From Blumeriella jaapii (taxonomy: Eukaryota > Ascomycota > Leotiomycetes > Helotiales > Drepanopezizaceae), in the NCBI GenBank assembly GCA_009599575.1, contig VWND01000002.1, forward strand, positions 1,674,001 through 1,738,000: a stretch of DNA of 64,000 nt, given 5' to 3'. The position numbers were made by a program, and so were the translations under genes. Below, one piece after another: positions 35,647-47,580 of this stretch. The stretch's first letter is position 1, and every line of letters starts with the position of its first letter. The notes beneath the pieces were generated by a model. It ran no database searches. It worked only from the letters and a program-made list of their open reading frames with translations, and was not told where the DNA came from.

Positions 35647-37462
35647 ATGTTCAACATATCTAAATACCTCCCGTTCGCCCCCTCCACGACGACAGTACAG
35701 GCGTGCTCTTACCTGTTCGCCGTTTGCCTCTTCTCGATATCCTTCCTCGTCTTTCTCAACAGCAGCGTCTCGTTCGTCATAACCGACCTCATAGGAGTCA
35801 AGCATGGAGTGGGAAACCTAGTCGGCACATTGGGGTTTGCGGATGAGCTGGTGGCGCTGTTCGCATGTCCCTTATGGGGGATTCTGTCGGACAGATTGGG
35901 CGTGCGGATAGTCTGTGTTGCGGGATATACTATTGTCGGGCTGGCACTTTTCATTTTCGTACAGGCTCGAAACGTATATCCTCAACTTCTGCTCGCGAGA
36001 ATGATGTTCAGCGTGGGCGGAGCAGCTACGTAAGCGGCATCAATAGAGGCTGATGTACAAGCTGACCAGTTGTAGAGCCACTATGGTCACAGCTATATTA
36101 CCATCCATGACCGGGGGGTATCAAGAAACAAATCACTCGAATGCAAACGATACCATCGAACCTACGGCAAGACCGAGCATTCGGCAGAGCTTTTCTGGAT
36201 CCATCAATTCCGAAGCTACCATTACCCCTGCAACGTACAACGATAGACCGCGTCGTATAGTCAACGGAAGTGCCAGGCAACCAACGGAGAAAGCTTCAGC
36301 CAGCCCTCCACGCCTGGCAGGCTTAGTTGGTGTCTTTACAGGCTGTGGGGCGTTAGTTGCTCTGGCAATATTTCTCCCACTACCGGCGCAGTTCTCACAC
36401 AGGGACGGCATCACCCAAGGACAAGCAGTCGCAGACAGCTTTTATGTAGTTGGATCTGTCTCCTTAGTGGTAGCTTGTTTGTGTTTCTTTGGCCTTCGTG
36501 AGCTTTCCGGAGAAGAAGGGAAGGGCTGGAATTTATTAGTCGGAAATTCGGTTTCGTCTGACTACGAGCCTTTGGCTTCAGAGGAGAGTCAAAGAGCTGC
36601 CAGGCCTCCGTTCCTTCCATACTGGCGATTACTCTTGGATTCTACAGCCTTAGGATTCGCCGATGCTCAGATAGGTCTCGGTTATCTCGGAGGGTTTGTC
36701 GCGCGAGCTTCCTCAGTGGGCATCTCACTCTTCATCCCTCTGTACGTCAATGCTTTTTTCATTCGGAATGGGTTCTGTCAGGGTTCTCCCAATGATCCAT
36801 CTCCAGAGCTTAAGAAGGAATGCAGAGCAGCATATGTCTTGGCTGCCGAGTTGACAGGTGTCTCCCAACTTGTAGCACTTGTCTGTGCTCCTTTGTTCGG
36901 CTATTTTTCCGATAGGTATCGGCGATTCAACGTGCCACTTCTAGTCGCAAGCGTCTCTGGTATCATCGGCTACACAGCCTTTGCAAACTTGGACAGTCCT
37001 GAACCTACAGAAATTGAGGGCCGAGGTGGAAGCCCTGTGGTGTTCCTCATCATTTCTCTGATTGGAATTAGTCAGATAGGCGCCATTGTGTGTAGTCTGG
37101 GACTACTCGGACGCGGAGTCCTCGGAGACGAGGGCGGTTATAACCTGTCCGGACAGCTCTACGATCCTCGAAGCTCGACCAGTCAGATCTCGAATGACGC
37201 CGTGGAGAGAGTACCGCTTGTGGGATCCACGAATCCAAACAGGAAACTGCAGTCCAGAAGTCATCTCAAAGGTTCGATCGCTGGGGTGTACTCACTGTCA
37301 GGTGGGGCTGCCATTCTACTTCTCACGAAGCTTGGAGGTTATCTGTTCGACAGTCTTTCAACCGGCGCTCCGTTCTACATGATGGCTGTATTTAATGGCA
37401 TTTTACTCGTCATCGGTATTGGCGCTGGCGTTTACCGGGAGCTTAGACCTGGGAAAAAATAA
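35647..37462 (+). CDS. major facilitator superfamily transporter
   Basis: Exons: 35647-36029 and 36076-37462 (46-nt intron, GTAAGC ... TTGTAG), 589 residues. The first half has hydrophobic segments at about 20-40 and 65-125 with MFS motif A (GILSDRLGVR), then RMMFSVGGAATATMVTAILPS. A long hydrophilic loop (about residues 145-210) precedes further membrane segments (LVGVFTGCGALVALAIFLPL, SLVVACLCFFGL). A second cytosolic loop follows, then the C-terminal six-helix half, containing the motif A copy LFGYFSDRYRRF. The order fits a 12-helix secondary carrier. The substrate cannot be told from the sequence; no neighbour suggests one. Confidence 0.88.
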
Positions 37463-37942
37463 GTCAAAACTGGTTAGACGGCACGCACCTAGCTTTCACC
37501 TGTTGCCTGGTTTTCCCTCTATGTCAACACTATCTTCACACCGACTGATAGATGGGATCCGCGCAATCGTCTCATAGACGAAAACACACAACAGGGCGAC
37601 AACACGTGTAATCGTAAGGTTAAAGGATCGAGGTTATTATTGTACATGGGTTCTCACACTTTCAGATTCCGAAATCATACGTTAGTGGTCAAGTTTTCTT
37701 GTATTGTGATATTGGTACATCTATCTTACACAGCCTCTTCACAATGGTCGAATTAGCTGAATGTGCCCTGCGCAGTTCGGGACTCGACTCCAGTGCGAGA
37801 AAAGGTCGCTGCGATCGTTCAAACTGCTGGAGTCACTGGGATTGGACAGGCGTCCAAATTTGTGTCGAATCCTGCTAGCCTTCTCCCTGAGTCGATTCGG
37901 TTCATTTTCCATCTCGGGAGCCTTTGCCTAGGCGCTGAATTT
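37463..37942. other. convergent intergenic region
   Basis: The 3' ends of the MFS gene and the minus-strand orphan meet here. No gene seen. Confidence 0.4.
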
Positions 37943-38668
37943 TTACTTCTGTTTCGGCTTCACTTGAGGCGGAGCTATTCTCGATGATCTGGTCGCTGGA
38001 CCTACGTATTCATGGATTGAGCTTCGTCGATGAGCTCTCTCGCTACGTTCGCTACGTTTGCGAGCTCTCGCCTGAAGTTTGGTGGCCCTGTCTTGAGACG
38101 TGACTGCTGGCGTCTGCCTTAATGGGTTGAGGCCAGCTTCCTGTCGTGGGACTTGCTGTGTGCTCATGCGAAATGCAGTGCTGCATTTCCTGACTCTGCT
38201 GTTTCGCGGCACTCGAAGCGGTTCTTGCTTCTTGGAAGGGGATCTTTGTCTTCGACGAGCTCTATTCAGCTCATAAGTTCGAGTTTCGATCCGCAGTACG
38301 CTATCGAGTGAGGTCGGTGGGCAACCCTCATCTTCTTCTGGTATCAGAGAGGGACGTTTCTCGAAGCTTGGTGACAAAGCCAGCTCATCTTGCGAATTCT
38401 TCGCCGCGAACATTCGCAGTCTGTCTTTTGGTGACAGCGCTAGACGCTCCGAGTAACTGTCGTGAACGCTCTCGAACGGGTCACACCGGAGGTCCGTAAC
38501 GATGCTCATGCTGATGATGGATGGGGCTGGTTCCAGGCTCAACTTCTCCCCTGAGGCTCGGAAGTTCGCCCTCAGCGCCCAGTAGGGACTGTTCATTGCT
38601 GGGGGGTTCACGGGGCCCCCGGTCTTCCCTGTCTTCGGAGTGGGGAATGATGTGACATTGTCCATCAT
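37943..38668 (-). CDS. basic, probably disordered orphan protein
   Basis: A single open frame of 241 residues from ATG 38668 (MMDNVTSFPTPKTGKTGG). It is Ser/Arg/Pro-rich, with a central SPKDRLRMFAAKNSQDELAL, basic clusters (RARRRQRSPSKK, RARKRSERSERAHRRSS) and a basic end (PPQVKPKQK). No domain is recognised; nuclear location is suggested only by the basic clusters. A TATA-like element lies about 150 bp upstream, which supports a real transcription unit. Start could also be the second Met. Confidence 0.55.
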   Translation of the reverse strand: MMDNVTSFPTPKTGKTGGPVNPPAMNSPYWALRANFRASGEKLSLEPAPSIISMSIVTDLRCDPFESVHDSYSERLALSPKDRLRMFAAKNSQDELALSPSFEKRPSLIPEEDEGCPPTSLDSVLRIETRTYELNRARRRQRSPSKKQEPLRVPRNSRVRKCSTAFRMSTQQVPRQEAGLNPLRQTPAVTSQDRATKLQARARKRSERSERAHRRSSIHEYVGPATRSSRIAPPQVKPKQK

Positions 38669-40431
38669 GCAGTCTATCTCAGGCTGGGTGGTATCGATAA
38701 ATTCGGTGGTCTGATATTGAGTCTGCTGGTCAAGGTGACTTTGAGTAGCAGATTTGCACTAAGGTGGTGGGTGGTGATAAGAGAGAGATGTTTGGGCTAA
38801 GTCATAGATAGGCGAACCTTTATATAATGTCCACATCGCGCCTTACGTACACGGATTTGATCGGGTGACCGTCTGCTCTATTTCAAGAGTTCTTTGCGTT
38901 GTTCTTTTTGCTGTTCACTCCTTTGTTATTCTAGCCATAGCCTTTGTCATTGCTCTTGTAAAAATAGACAACTCCCCTCTTTCGTAAAAGCAAGAATGAT
39001 GGATGCATCAACTAGCCAGGGTCAACGATGAAGCCCGTCAAATGATTCCGCGGCTCTCCGTAGCTGCAGATGAAGATATATCTCGCTGGCGCCCGAACAG
39101 TCGACGCGTTCGTTCAGTTGTAAGCGGGCACTTCCATCCTCACATCCAGACTCGGATCTACATTGATCATGACCGAGGTATGGGCATGATGGCTTCAGTA
39201 GAAGAAGCGAGGTACGATAGACGATGTCCCATGTAATGCAGTACATTCGAAGAGGGGCTCTTTCCCACCGCTATCGTCGCCTGCGTTCCGAACATCTCGG
39301 ATCTATGGTGAGCTAAATTTAGAGATTGACTGAAAGCTGGTATGTTCATGAGCTGATCTTTCAGGAGGCAAAGCAGGAATGCATCGAGTCCTGCACCCGG
39401 TGGTCTTTGTGTTTGTCTTTGTTATTGTCTTTGGCTTGAGTGCTCGAGGGCAGACTCAAGAGTTCATCATCTCTAGTCGGATTGTCACTTGAGTGAGAGA
39501 GGGCATTCATCCATTCATCCAATTTCTTTGGCCTTTAATATGATGACTATAGGCGAATCATTGGACTAGCTGCACAACCGAGATTTTGATCAAATACTCT
39601 TAATGACTACTATCTGGGTCTGAAGCTGTGTGCGAATGCCCAACATAGCGAAACGGAGCAAGAAGCGAGGCCATGCGAAACCAAATTTAGAGCCCTGGAC
39701 AAAGAAAATTCGGGTATATCTGCCGCAATAGGAAATTGCTAGTTCTCTCACACCACTTGACTTCGTCTGTTGCCCTGGCCTGGGATTGTTTCTTTGTTGT
39801 AGTCCAAGCGAGGCTTGATCTGTGGACAAGAACCAAGTCCACGCCAGAGAGCAAGGAAGGATTGCTAGCTTGCCAGAAGAGGCTTCCAATAATGCTCTTG
39901 GAACTAGCGTCCTTGTACCTGCAACCTCGTAGCCGGTTCGAGCTTTGCAGACCACTGGCCTAGATACACTGCGGCAAAATGATAGTTGATAGTGAAGGAA
40001 TACACTCAGAGCTCTAGGAGCTGCGGAGGATTAGTATTCGATATCAGAGGATTTGCCGACAGGAATCGAGAGAGGGATCGCCGAGGCGAGTGCGTTGTAG
40101 GGCAAAGGGAGGGTTAGGGTCAGAAGGTTGATTCAAGTGCGATCAAAGTTGTGGTGACACTCAACGCCAGGTGATGGAAGTTGACATACTAAGGAAAACA
40201 CATTGTTGCAATTGAAACTCGCTTTGAAAACACAACTACTTTTCTGCTCAAAGCATTTATGCTGCTTGTAACGTGATACAAGTCACGTGGTGGGATTCTT
40301 CCGTGGCGTCATCACAATCTACCTGATCTAAGAAGGAAAACCTCTCTTGTACACCCAGTCCGCTTGGTCAGGCCACAGTCATCTTCTCGAACTCTAGCCA
40401 CTTCAACATCATCTTTGAACCCAGCTTCAGA
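38669..40431. other. divergent intergenic region, no gene seen
   Basis: 1.7 kb between divergent starts. Open frames at 39.0 and 39.6-39.9 kb have no motif. A CACGTG site lies near 40285, about 145 bp before the next ATG. Confidence 0.4.
38820..38826 (-). promoter_or_regulatory. TATA box for the orphan gene at 38668
   Basis: TATATAA on the minus strand, about 150 bp upstream of the ATG. It is one of the few canonical TATA boxes at a sensible distance in this window. Confidence 0.4.
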
Positions 40432-41196
40432 ATGTCAGGCATTCCAGTGTACACTTCGAGTCCTGTACAGGCAGCGAAAGCACCTGGCCAAATCCCACGA
40501 ACCACTGCGCCCCCAGCTCCGAACTCTGATCCTCTTACCTCGGATAGCGCTCCGACTGCTGCAAACGCTTCTGCGTCTTCGTATCCTCAAGCCAGACCAG
40601 GAGCCTCGGCGATGCCTGCGCCCACGGCTGCAGCACAACGCTACGCGCCCCTTCGACCAACTCCTACAACGAAAACTGATGACATAGGACCTCCCGCGCC
40701 TCAGCCTGGTGCTGTTCCTACCCCATCGTCCAGGAGCGCCGTTCCACCACCTCCCAAACTTTGCGAGTCATATCAGCAACCTTCCTCTGCTGCTCCCCCA
40801 CAAGCATCATCACCCCCTGCTCAAATGGAATACGCTCCCCCGTCCATGACAGATGGTTCGCAACCTCCGAAGGCATCGACAAGAACAGACAACACTCCCT
40901 CCACGCCCTATCCTGTGCAACTCCCTACCGCGGTCGAGGATCCGCGTCAAAGTTTAGAGCACCCTCCCGGGTACCAGCAGAACGTCTACGCTTCAGAGCT
41001 CACCAGTGATCAGAGAAGGGCACAGGCAACCGAACTCGCAAACAGCTCTTCTACATTCGGAATATCACACACAGGAAGTGCTGGTGGCTTCGACGATGCC
41101 GGGTTGTGGAATACGGCCAAGAAATGGGCGCAACAAGCCGGTGAAAAGATATCGGCGACGGAGCAAGAGGTATGGAAGAAAATTAACAAGGAGTAA
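40432..41196 (+). CDS. proline-rich fungal protein with conserved C-terminal helix
   Basis: A single exon of 254 residues. The first 200 are Pro/Ala/Ser/Thr-rich and probably disordered (PPAPQPGAVPTPSS, PPQASSPPAQ). The C-terminus is ordered: LTSDQRRAQATEL, then FDDAGLWNTAKKWAQQAG, EKISATEQEVWKKINKE. This arrangement, a Pro-rich body with a final WNTAKKW...W helix, occurs in uncharacterised ascomycete proteins. No signal peptide or membrane segment. Function unknown. Confidence 0.75.
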   Translation: MSGIPVYTSSPVQAAKAPGQIPRTTAPPAPNSDPLTSDSAPTAANASASSYPQARPGASAMPAPTAAAQRYAPLRPTPTTKTDDIGPPAPQPGAVPTPSSRSAVPPPPKLCESYQQPSSAAPPQASSPPAQMEYAPPSMTDGSQPPKASTRTDNTPSTPYPVQLPTAVEDPRQSLEHPPGYQQNVYASELTSDQRRAQATELANSSSTFGISHTGSAGGFDDAGLWNTAKKWAQQAGEKISATEQEVWKKINKE

Positions 41197-44100
41197 AGGT
41201 TTCTGCTGGCGTCGATGACTGCTGGCAGTTGGGCCAGTAGAGCAAGGAGACGACGCCCAGGAAGATGGATTCTGGGGTCCCATTTGATTGCATCATCATC
41301 AGCAGTGAGGTGTTTATTCCTTTACCCGACAGCAGACTTCAGGGACACAGCCCTACCATTCCGCCTTGCTCCAATCATCTTTTAGGGCTGGATCCTGGAA
41401 CACGGCACTGCAAACTACTTTTTCGCGAAAAGCACGTCGTTACCAAAAGAAACTTTGCAGACCCCAAAAGAGACTTTTTTTTATAATTTGTTTCAAACCG
41501 GAGGAGAGCTGCAATGGAAGCCTTTTCCCCACGGTCTGGAAAGAATGATGTGAGGAGCCACGTACTGTAGAGACGCCATTCCTGTACGATGTACTGTACT
41601 GTACCCAGAGCCCTGGCTAGCCTGGTTTTCTTTCCTCCTTTCAGTAAGGCATGCATGAACTCTGACGGAGCCGAGCCGGACACATCGTGTCGCTGTGTAA
41701 AGATCGGTACGAGAATATCTACAGTACTACAGTATGTACACCTGGAGCTTGGCCTCGCACGCCGCGGTCGAAGTCGGCAGGCTTCGCATCGCTTACTTAC
41801 TTTGACCGTTGACCAGACCAAGTGGTAAGATGATCTCCTACCTCCGAAGCTCGGACGAAGCTCATCTTCCCAGTCCGAGCAATGTTGTTGCACGCTTCAC
41901 GCCTCGTCAATTTGCTCGCATGGCCAACCTTGCCTTTCAGGAGCCACCAACGCACGATTCCAGGCCGCGCACCGCATGAGAACGGATAGGGCGATCTGGA
42001 AGACGCACCAGCCTCAGCACCAGCAGTGTCCCCTTATTTCCTTTGCTTGCGTTGGTTACTTCAACCCGCCGCCTCCGTTTCCGCTTGGAATTCCCCTTTC
42101 CTCTGCCTTCCTCTGTCAACGGTGACGGTCCGAACTCTGCCCTACCGGCGACCGGTCCGTCCGGGGGCTTGAGTCAGGTTGGACGTGCGTTTCCCGCCAA
42201 CGGGCTTGGTCGGGGTTGAGGCGCAGGCGAGCGGATTTCGTCCAGATGGGCGGGTGGATGGGTGGATCGGTATGGCTGATCTTCCCTGCCTGCACACCCC
42301 ACTGTACTGTACTTTGCTGTCACAGTCTGTCTACAGTACCTGTCTGTGTATGTATCGTATCTACAGTACAGATATGTACTGCACATACATACGGTACTGT
42401 ACGTACATGGGTACGTACGATGCATCCCCTCGACCCCATCCACGGTTCGATCTCGCTACGTTGTGTTCATTACTTCACGACAGCACGCCGGTATCAGATC
42501 TTGGTCGAGCAGCATCCTGGGCTGGCTGGCTCTGGCGAAGACTTATGACGGATCTGATATAGGATGCATGGTTATGAGGCTGTGCCGACGTGGGTTTTGG
42601 GTTTTGGGTTTTGGGCTTGGGACCCTTCGAGTATTTCCGGGTAGATCTGGGCATGGGGCTCAGGCTGGGCAGAGGCTACTTACCGTATGTGTACAGTATG
42701 TACAGCATGTCTGTGTATGTGTACTGTGTACAGTATGTACATGGTACTTCACCAGGGGAGATTTCGAAACGCGAGCACCCCAAGCGAACCGCCATCCTAG
42801 CCGAGTCCGCCTCCCCCCCCCCCCCAAACTGCTCGCTTAGCATCTGCCGGCGCGATCTCCACCAGGACGGAACTTGCCTAACGACGAACTTCTCTCGTCA
42901 ATCTTCAATCGACTATCTCCAGACAACATGAAACTGCCTGTTGGCCACCCGGCCGGCGCTGCAAGACTTCGCTGTCGCCCTTCCCTTGGGGCGGCCCGCG
43001 CTCAGCGGCTCCCAGTGCCCGCCGGCCCCGGCCCCGGACAGGAGGAAAAGAAGTCCGGTAGAAGATTCCGTCGGGCTTGCGCGAGATCAGTAACAGTAGG
43101 TCAGCCCAGCTCTTACCAATACCAAGCATCGAATCGCCTCTTCAACACAACTGTGGCCATCAGACGTGGCCCGAGTGTATCATAGCCGGACCCTCAGTAC
43201 CTGTTCTCGACATCACGGCTTCGCCAATGAAGGATCACCGCGTTGTGGCGGCGACCCTGGGAACATCAGAGCACGCAGCCAGCCCCCTTGGGCCAGGACA
43301 GTGCCTGATAGACGTATCGCCAGCCAGCGCGACTGGTTGGTGGATGGAGATGGAAGAGCTCAGACTGGCCGCTCTGCCCCCTTGGGTCGGATCTCATACC
43401 GTAACCGCACGCACGCTCGCATCCCAGGAGCCAAGGTCGCTTGGGCAGGCATTCTTCCTGACCTCATCTCACCCACGGGTTTGGTGCGGTTTGGCCTGTA
43501 TCCGTAACAGGAATACCAGCAGGGGCGTCGAGGGGCGAGCCTCCCGATCCTGGCCAGGGCGGATGTGGAGTCCGCAGGCCTTCCTGGCCGTGGATTGTCT
43601 TTCCTCACTTATACTCAAGGCTTGCGGCAATTGCCCCTCCTCCACCTCTTTGCGCTCTCCTATTGCTGCTCGACCTCCTCTGCCTTCGATTCGACAGTCG
43701 CTCCTTTACGGCCCTTTTGCTTTTGCCTCTTCTTTTCGTTCGACCGGCTCTATTCTGGTCACTGGGAGCTGGCTCTCATTCCCCCACCATCCCGGCAACT
43801 CCAGTCGCTCGACAAGTCAGGTACCTACCTAGTTATCTAGTTACCTAGTTACCTAGTTACCCAGTTACCTACCTACCTACCTACCTACCTCCCTACCGAC
43901 TTACCTACCTACCTATACGTCGTATTCCTCTACTGCTGCCCGGTCAACTCAACGACACTCATTTCCTTCGGCTGCGCCTACCAATCCCGTCATCCTTACC
44001 ACCCACATCCTCATCGCGAGGCATCGTTGTCCAATCCGGTTTCACTGGAATCCGAGCAAAACTCCGCCCGCCCATTAACTTCCGGACTCGGTATAACAAA

Positions 44101-44325
44101 TAGAGTTGCACATCCTCCTCCCATCAATCATATCGCGTTCGGTAAGCTACAATACTTACACTACAGTGCGATCCTTTCGTCCCCGTGTTGTGGGTCTACC
44201 CGTCGAGCCTACTTACGCTGCACAAATCTTTATAAGTCTATCGAGGCTTACGACCGCAATTCCAGACCGTACTAACTCGCCGTCGGCTCTGAAATCTTAT
44301 CCGACCGAAGCGGGCGATCTTCGTC
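41197..44325. other. 3.1-kb intergenic region and leader of the Rua1-like gene
   Basis: No gene I can support. GTACTGTA/TACAGTAC motifs cluster near 41567-41590, 41725 and 42300-42400. A 13-C run lies at 42813-42825. From about 43 kb the sequence is C/T-rich with intron-like signals (GTAAGC at about 44141), probably a long 5' leader. A 251-codon frame at 43077-43832 lacks protein-like composition and is rejected. Confidence 0.4.
43826..43918. repeat. ACCT-type tetranucleotide array
   Basis: About 90 bp of CTAC/CTAG/TTAC quadruplets: an imperfect CCTAGTTA block, then CCTACCTACCTA, then a diverged end. Confidence 0.85.
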
Positions 44326-46344
44326 ATGGATCCTCACCAGGCGCAACTGTGAGTCAAGCCACACCCCTCCCGAGAAACTCTACTTACAACAATCATCAGA
44401 CGCCAACCAATGCAACAAGCGTCGTCTTCCTTTCAATTCCCCTCGAGCAACAACCACCGGAGAGACCTCCCTCCTCGCTCAAATCCTCTCGCCGCTATGG
44501 ACCCAAGCGAGACCCCGATGAAGACGGATGCTGTCAGCCTAGGAATGTGGTCGTCGCCGACACCGCAAACGATGAGGAGGCCTCGACCAGCAACAATACA
44601 CGAGACCGGTTTTTCGTACTGCATGCCAGAAGATTATACATCATTACCAGCATGGGACTCATCGACCATGTCAATGCAGGCATTTCATGATGGATTTTCT
44701 CAGGCTTATTCGACGCAACAGGACATGTACCCCTCTCCACCGAACGGTGAGAGTAAGTATGAGGATCAGAGGGCTTCGCCCTATGACCAATCATACCTGA
44801 GCCAGGTGTCGGACAGTTACAAAAGCAAGCCCTACGATGGCGTCCTTGACTTCCAAGGACTCGATTCAGATCTCAATATAGGGCAGGCCTATACAGCCGA
44901 TGAAAGTGTCCCGATTTTGGATCTGAGATATCCCGGGCCCGGAATGGACAATGAACGTCTCGAGCAGTCGTACAGTTCTCGCCGGATGTCTGGTTCCTCG
45001 TTCACAATGTCGACGACTGCGCTTTCCGAGATACCTTCCTGCGAAGACATCTCGGCCACTCTTTCTGAGGCGCCGTCTTTCACGTCAGACTACCCCCCGC
45101 CATCCAACAGAAACTCCATCATGTCTTTGACCCAGCTGTCGCCTGTCGCATCACCAAGAATGACGCCTCAAAACCGCTCTGAGCTCGCTCGAACCCAGAG
45201 TCGGGGTCGTGCCTCGCCTTCGCCCCGACCGAGCTTGCGATCAGCGCCTTACCCTATGGACAGCGCTCGCGGCAAGCGATGGTCAACCGGATCTTACGCG
45301 ACCATCCCGAACCGCCGCCCTTCTCCTTTCGTTTACCACCAAGGAAATGAAGTTTTCGCATCTCACCCGCCTCAAATGTCATCACGCCACTCCTCGCCAA
45401 CCATCCCACATTCTCAACTGCCTCTGAACATGGCCAATCTCCAGCAAACACAACAGCAACACCCGTTCGCGCTGACGAATAGCAATATCTTCCATGGGAA
45501 TAGGATGCTTCTCCCGTCGCACAATTTCCACGAGCCTCGTCAGTTCGAGAATCCACCGCCATTGCTATCCCACGGACTGTTCCGAATGCTACAAAGCAAT
45601 GCCGACCCTCACTCCTTGCACTCACATTACACGGACCTGAGCGAGCCGCCTGACCTCTACGCGTCCCTCCACGAAGAGCAGATTCCCCCCCCACCCGAGG
45701 ACATGAACCCAAGCGACCCTGACCTGATCCCACACGAGCAGGAACTCCGCTTCGAGGGCGACCTCTACACGCCCCGCTGGGTCCGAGGTCACGGGAACAA
45801 GCGCGAAGGCTGGTGTGGCATCTGCAAGCCGGGGCGATGGCTCGTCCTCAAGAACAGCGCATTCTGGTACGACAAGAGCTTCACGCACGGTATCAGTGCC
45901 GCGACCGGGTGTCCATTCCAGGAGCCGCAAGAGACGCGCCGGATGGACGGGAATCCGAACGTGTGGGAAGGCCTGTGTGGCAGCTGTAACGAGTGGGTTG
46001 CGCTGGTGAGCAGCAAGAAGAAGGGCACCACCTGGTTCAGGCACGCTTACAAGGTATGTCTCGAACTCCGCACTCCACACTCCACCGCGCCACATTTTTC
46101 TCCTCCCCACCTGGTCTCGAACATGCCGTCGCTGACTCTTGCCCAGTGCCATACCCATCCCAAGATCAAAGATGCGCCCAAACGGCGGCGGGAGAGCAGT
46201 CACACGAGAGGGCTCGCCGCCTCGACCATGGGGAAACCGAAGATGGAGTCCCCCATGACGCCCCAGATGACGCCGTCCTCGGCCCTGAGCACGCCGACGC
46301 CCGGCATGCTGCCCCAGCAGAACCGCAATACGATGAGTCCTTGA
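44326..46344 (+). CDS. transcription regulator with Rua1-type C-terminal zinc domain
   Basis: Exons: 44326-44348, 44400-46053 and 46147-46344, 624 residues. The start at 44326 (MDPHQAQL) was chosen because its GTGAGT donor joins in phase to the long exon; a start at 44410 is the alternative. Residues 1-450 are Ser/Pro/Gln-rich and disordered, typical of activation regions. The C-terminal domain begins near residue 460: LYTPRWVRGHG, GWCGICKPGRWLVLKN, AFWYDKSFTHGISAATG, GLCGSCNEWVALVS, TTWFRHAYK|CHTHPK. The C-x2-C pairs and CHTH end mark a zinc fold named after Ustilago Rua1, a regulator of glycolipid synthesis. Here only sequence-specific regulation can be inferred. The second intron (93 nt) is a stop-free multiple of three. 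Confidence 0.88.
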
Positions 46345-46475
46345 CGGATACTCGACGATGATATTGGATCGTTCACCTTCATTTTGTACTAAAGAAAACC
46401 CAGCTCACAGACTTTGGCAAGATTGGCGGTATATGCTAGTCATATACCGGGTGGGGAGGCCTCGAGGGTTCCATC

Positions 46476-46500
46476 GGGGGGGGGGGGGGGGGGGGGGGGG
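46476..46500. repeat. run of 25 G
   Basis: Uninterrupted G25 about 130 bp after the stop of the Rua1-like gene, followed by TCTAGGGGGGAGGGGG. Confidence 0.9.
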
Positions 46501-47219
46501 TCTAGGGGGGAGGGGGAAGGAACAAGGGGAACGTGGCGAAAAGGCGGAGTCTGCTCCCGGAACATCGGACGGAGACAATGATATCTCAGCGCGCCCGATG
46601 AGCGGCTCGGTCATTTAGCTACAGTACGGTCGGGTACGGCCCACCGCAATAACAAACCGGTGTTGTGTAGCCTAGGAAGAGAACATGCATGAGTCTTCAG
46701 TGCCGAAAGCGATCTCTCTTTGTTCTTTTTCTCTTCCGCACATGGCGGGCGGGCGAGTGATGATGATTCTGGGTTCTTTCTGATGACTGACTTGTGCCGT
46801 TGGGGAATCGGAGACTGGGGCGAGGCGGACGGTTCTCAGTGCCGTGGCTTTATCTCACACTTCCGCTTGTCTTAATGTGTCGTACTGTGCTGTAGAGTCG
46901 ATAGACATGTGGGTAGCGTAGAGAGCGCAGCGTGTGTCGACACCGTATGTCGATACTGTGTACAGTACTGTATGTCGGTAGATACTATACATCGTACACA
47001 GCCGGGCCCGAGGGGCCGTCAGGCCAGCGTGTCGAGGGGCAGGGCGAGACCAGGGGGCGTGACACGGCGCTGAAACGTGCACGTGCGCGAGGGCCAAGAT
47101 GCCCAGATGCCAAGATTTCGGGATCCAGCTCGGCTGCTTCTAGAAGAGCAGCCAGATCCGCTGGCCAAGGGCATGTGGTCTGATGCCACGCCCTTGGGGC
47201 GTTTGCAGCATCTGTACAG

Positions 47220-47400
47220 ATTTACATACAGTATGTACAATATTGTACAGTACTGTACTGTAAATAGTACATAATGCAGAGTTCGGCAGGGTATAGTACT
47301 GTACTGTGTATTGTGTACTGTGTACAGTATGTACTGTACTGTAGGTATGTACTGTACCAGATAGTACTGATACTGTACTATGTACAGTACAGTAGAAGTC
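47220..47400. repeat. dense GTACT/AGTAC pentamer array
   Basis: At least ten TACAGTAC/GTACTGTA 8-mers and one exact TACAGTACTGTA (47246-47257) within 180 bp, in an imperfect 5-bp rhythm. Confidence 0.85.
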
Positions 47401-47439
47401 AATACCCAGGGAGCGGGCTTGGCATCGGTGCCGTGAGCC

Positions 47440-47580
47440 GTGTGGGGGGATGTGGCTGTGGCTTCGGCTGGGGCTGGGGATGTGGCTGGGGCTGTGGCTG
47501 GCCGCCGCTATTACGGATGTCTGTGGAGATTCCAATTCAGATGGGATGGGATGGGACGGGATGGGATTGGATCGGACGGG
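47440..47580. repeat. G-rich GGCTGT and GGGAT arrays
   Basis: An imperfect GGCTGTGG/GGCTGGGG array (47447-47505) and a GGGATGGGAT array (47541-47580). Both have closely spaced GGG blocks on the plus strand, so G-quadruplexes are possible. Confidence 0.7.

Noticed and set aside
43077..43832. 251-codon plus-strand frame
   Set aside because: Random composition and no conserved pattern; better explained as leader of the Rua1-like gene.
46476..46500. Telomere-like or centromere-like signal from the G-rich arrays
   Set aside because: No TTAGGG repeats; the GGGAT and poly-G stretches are short and flanked by ordinary genes.
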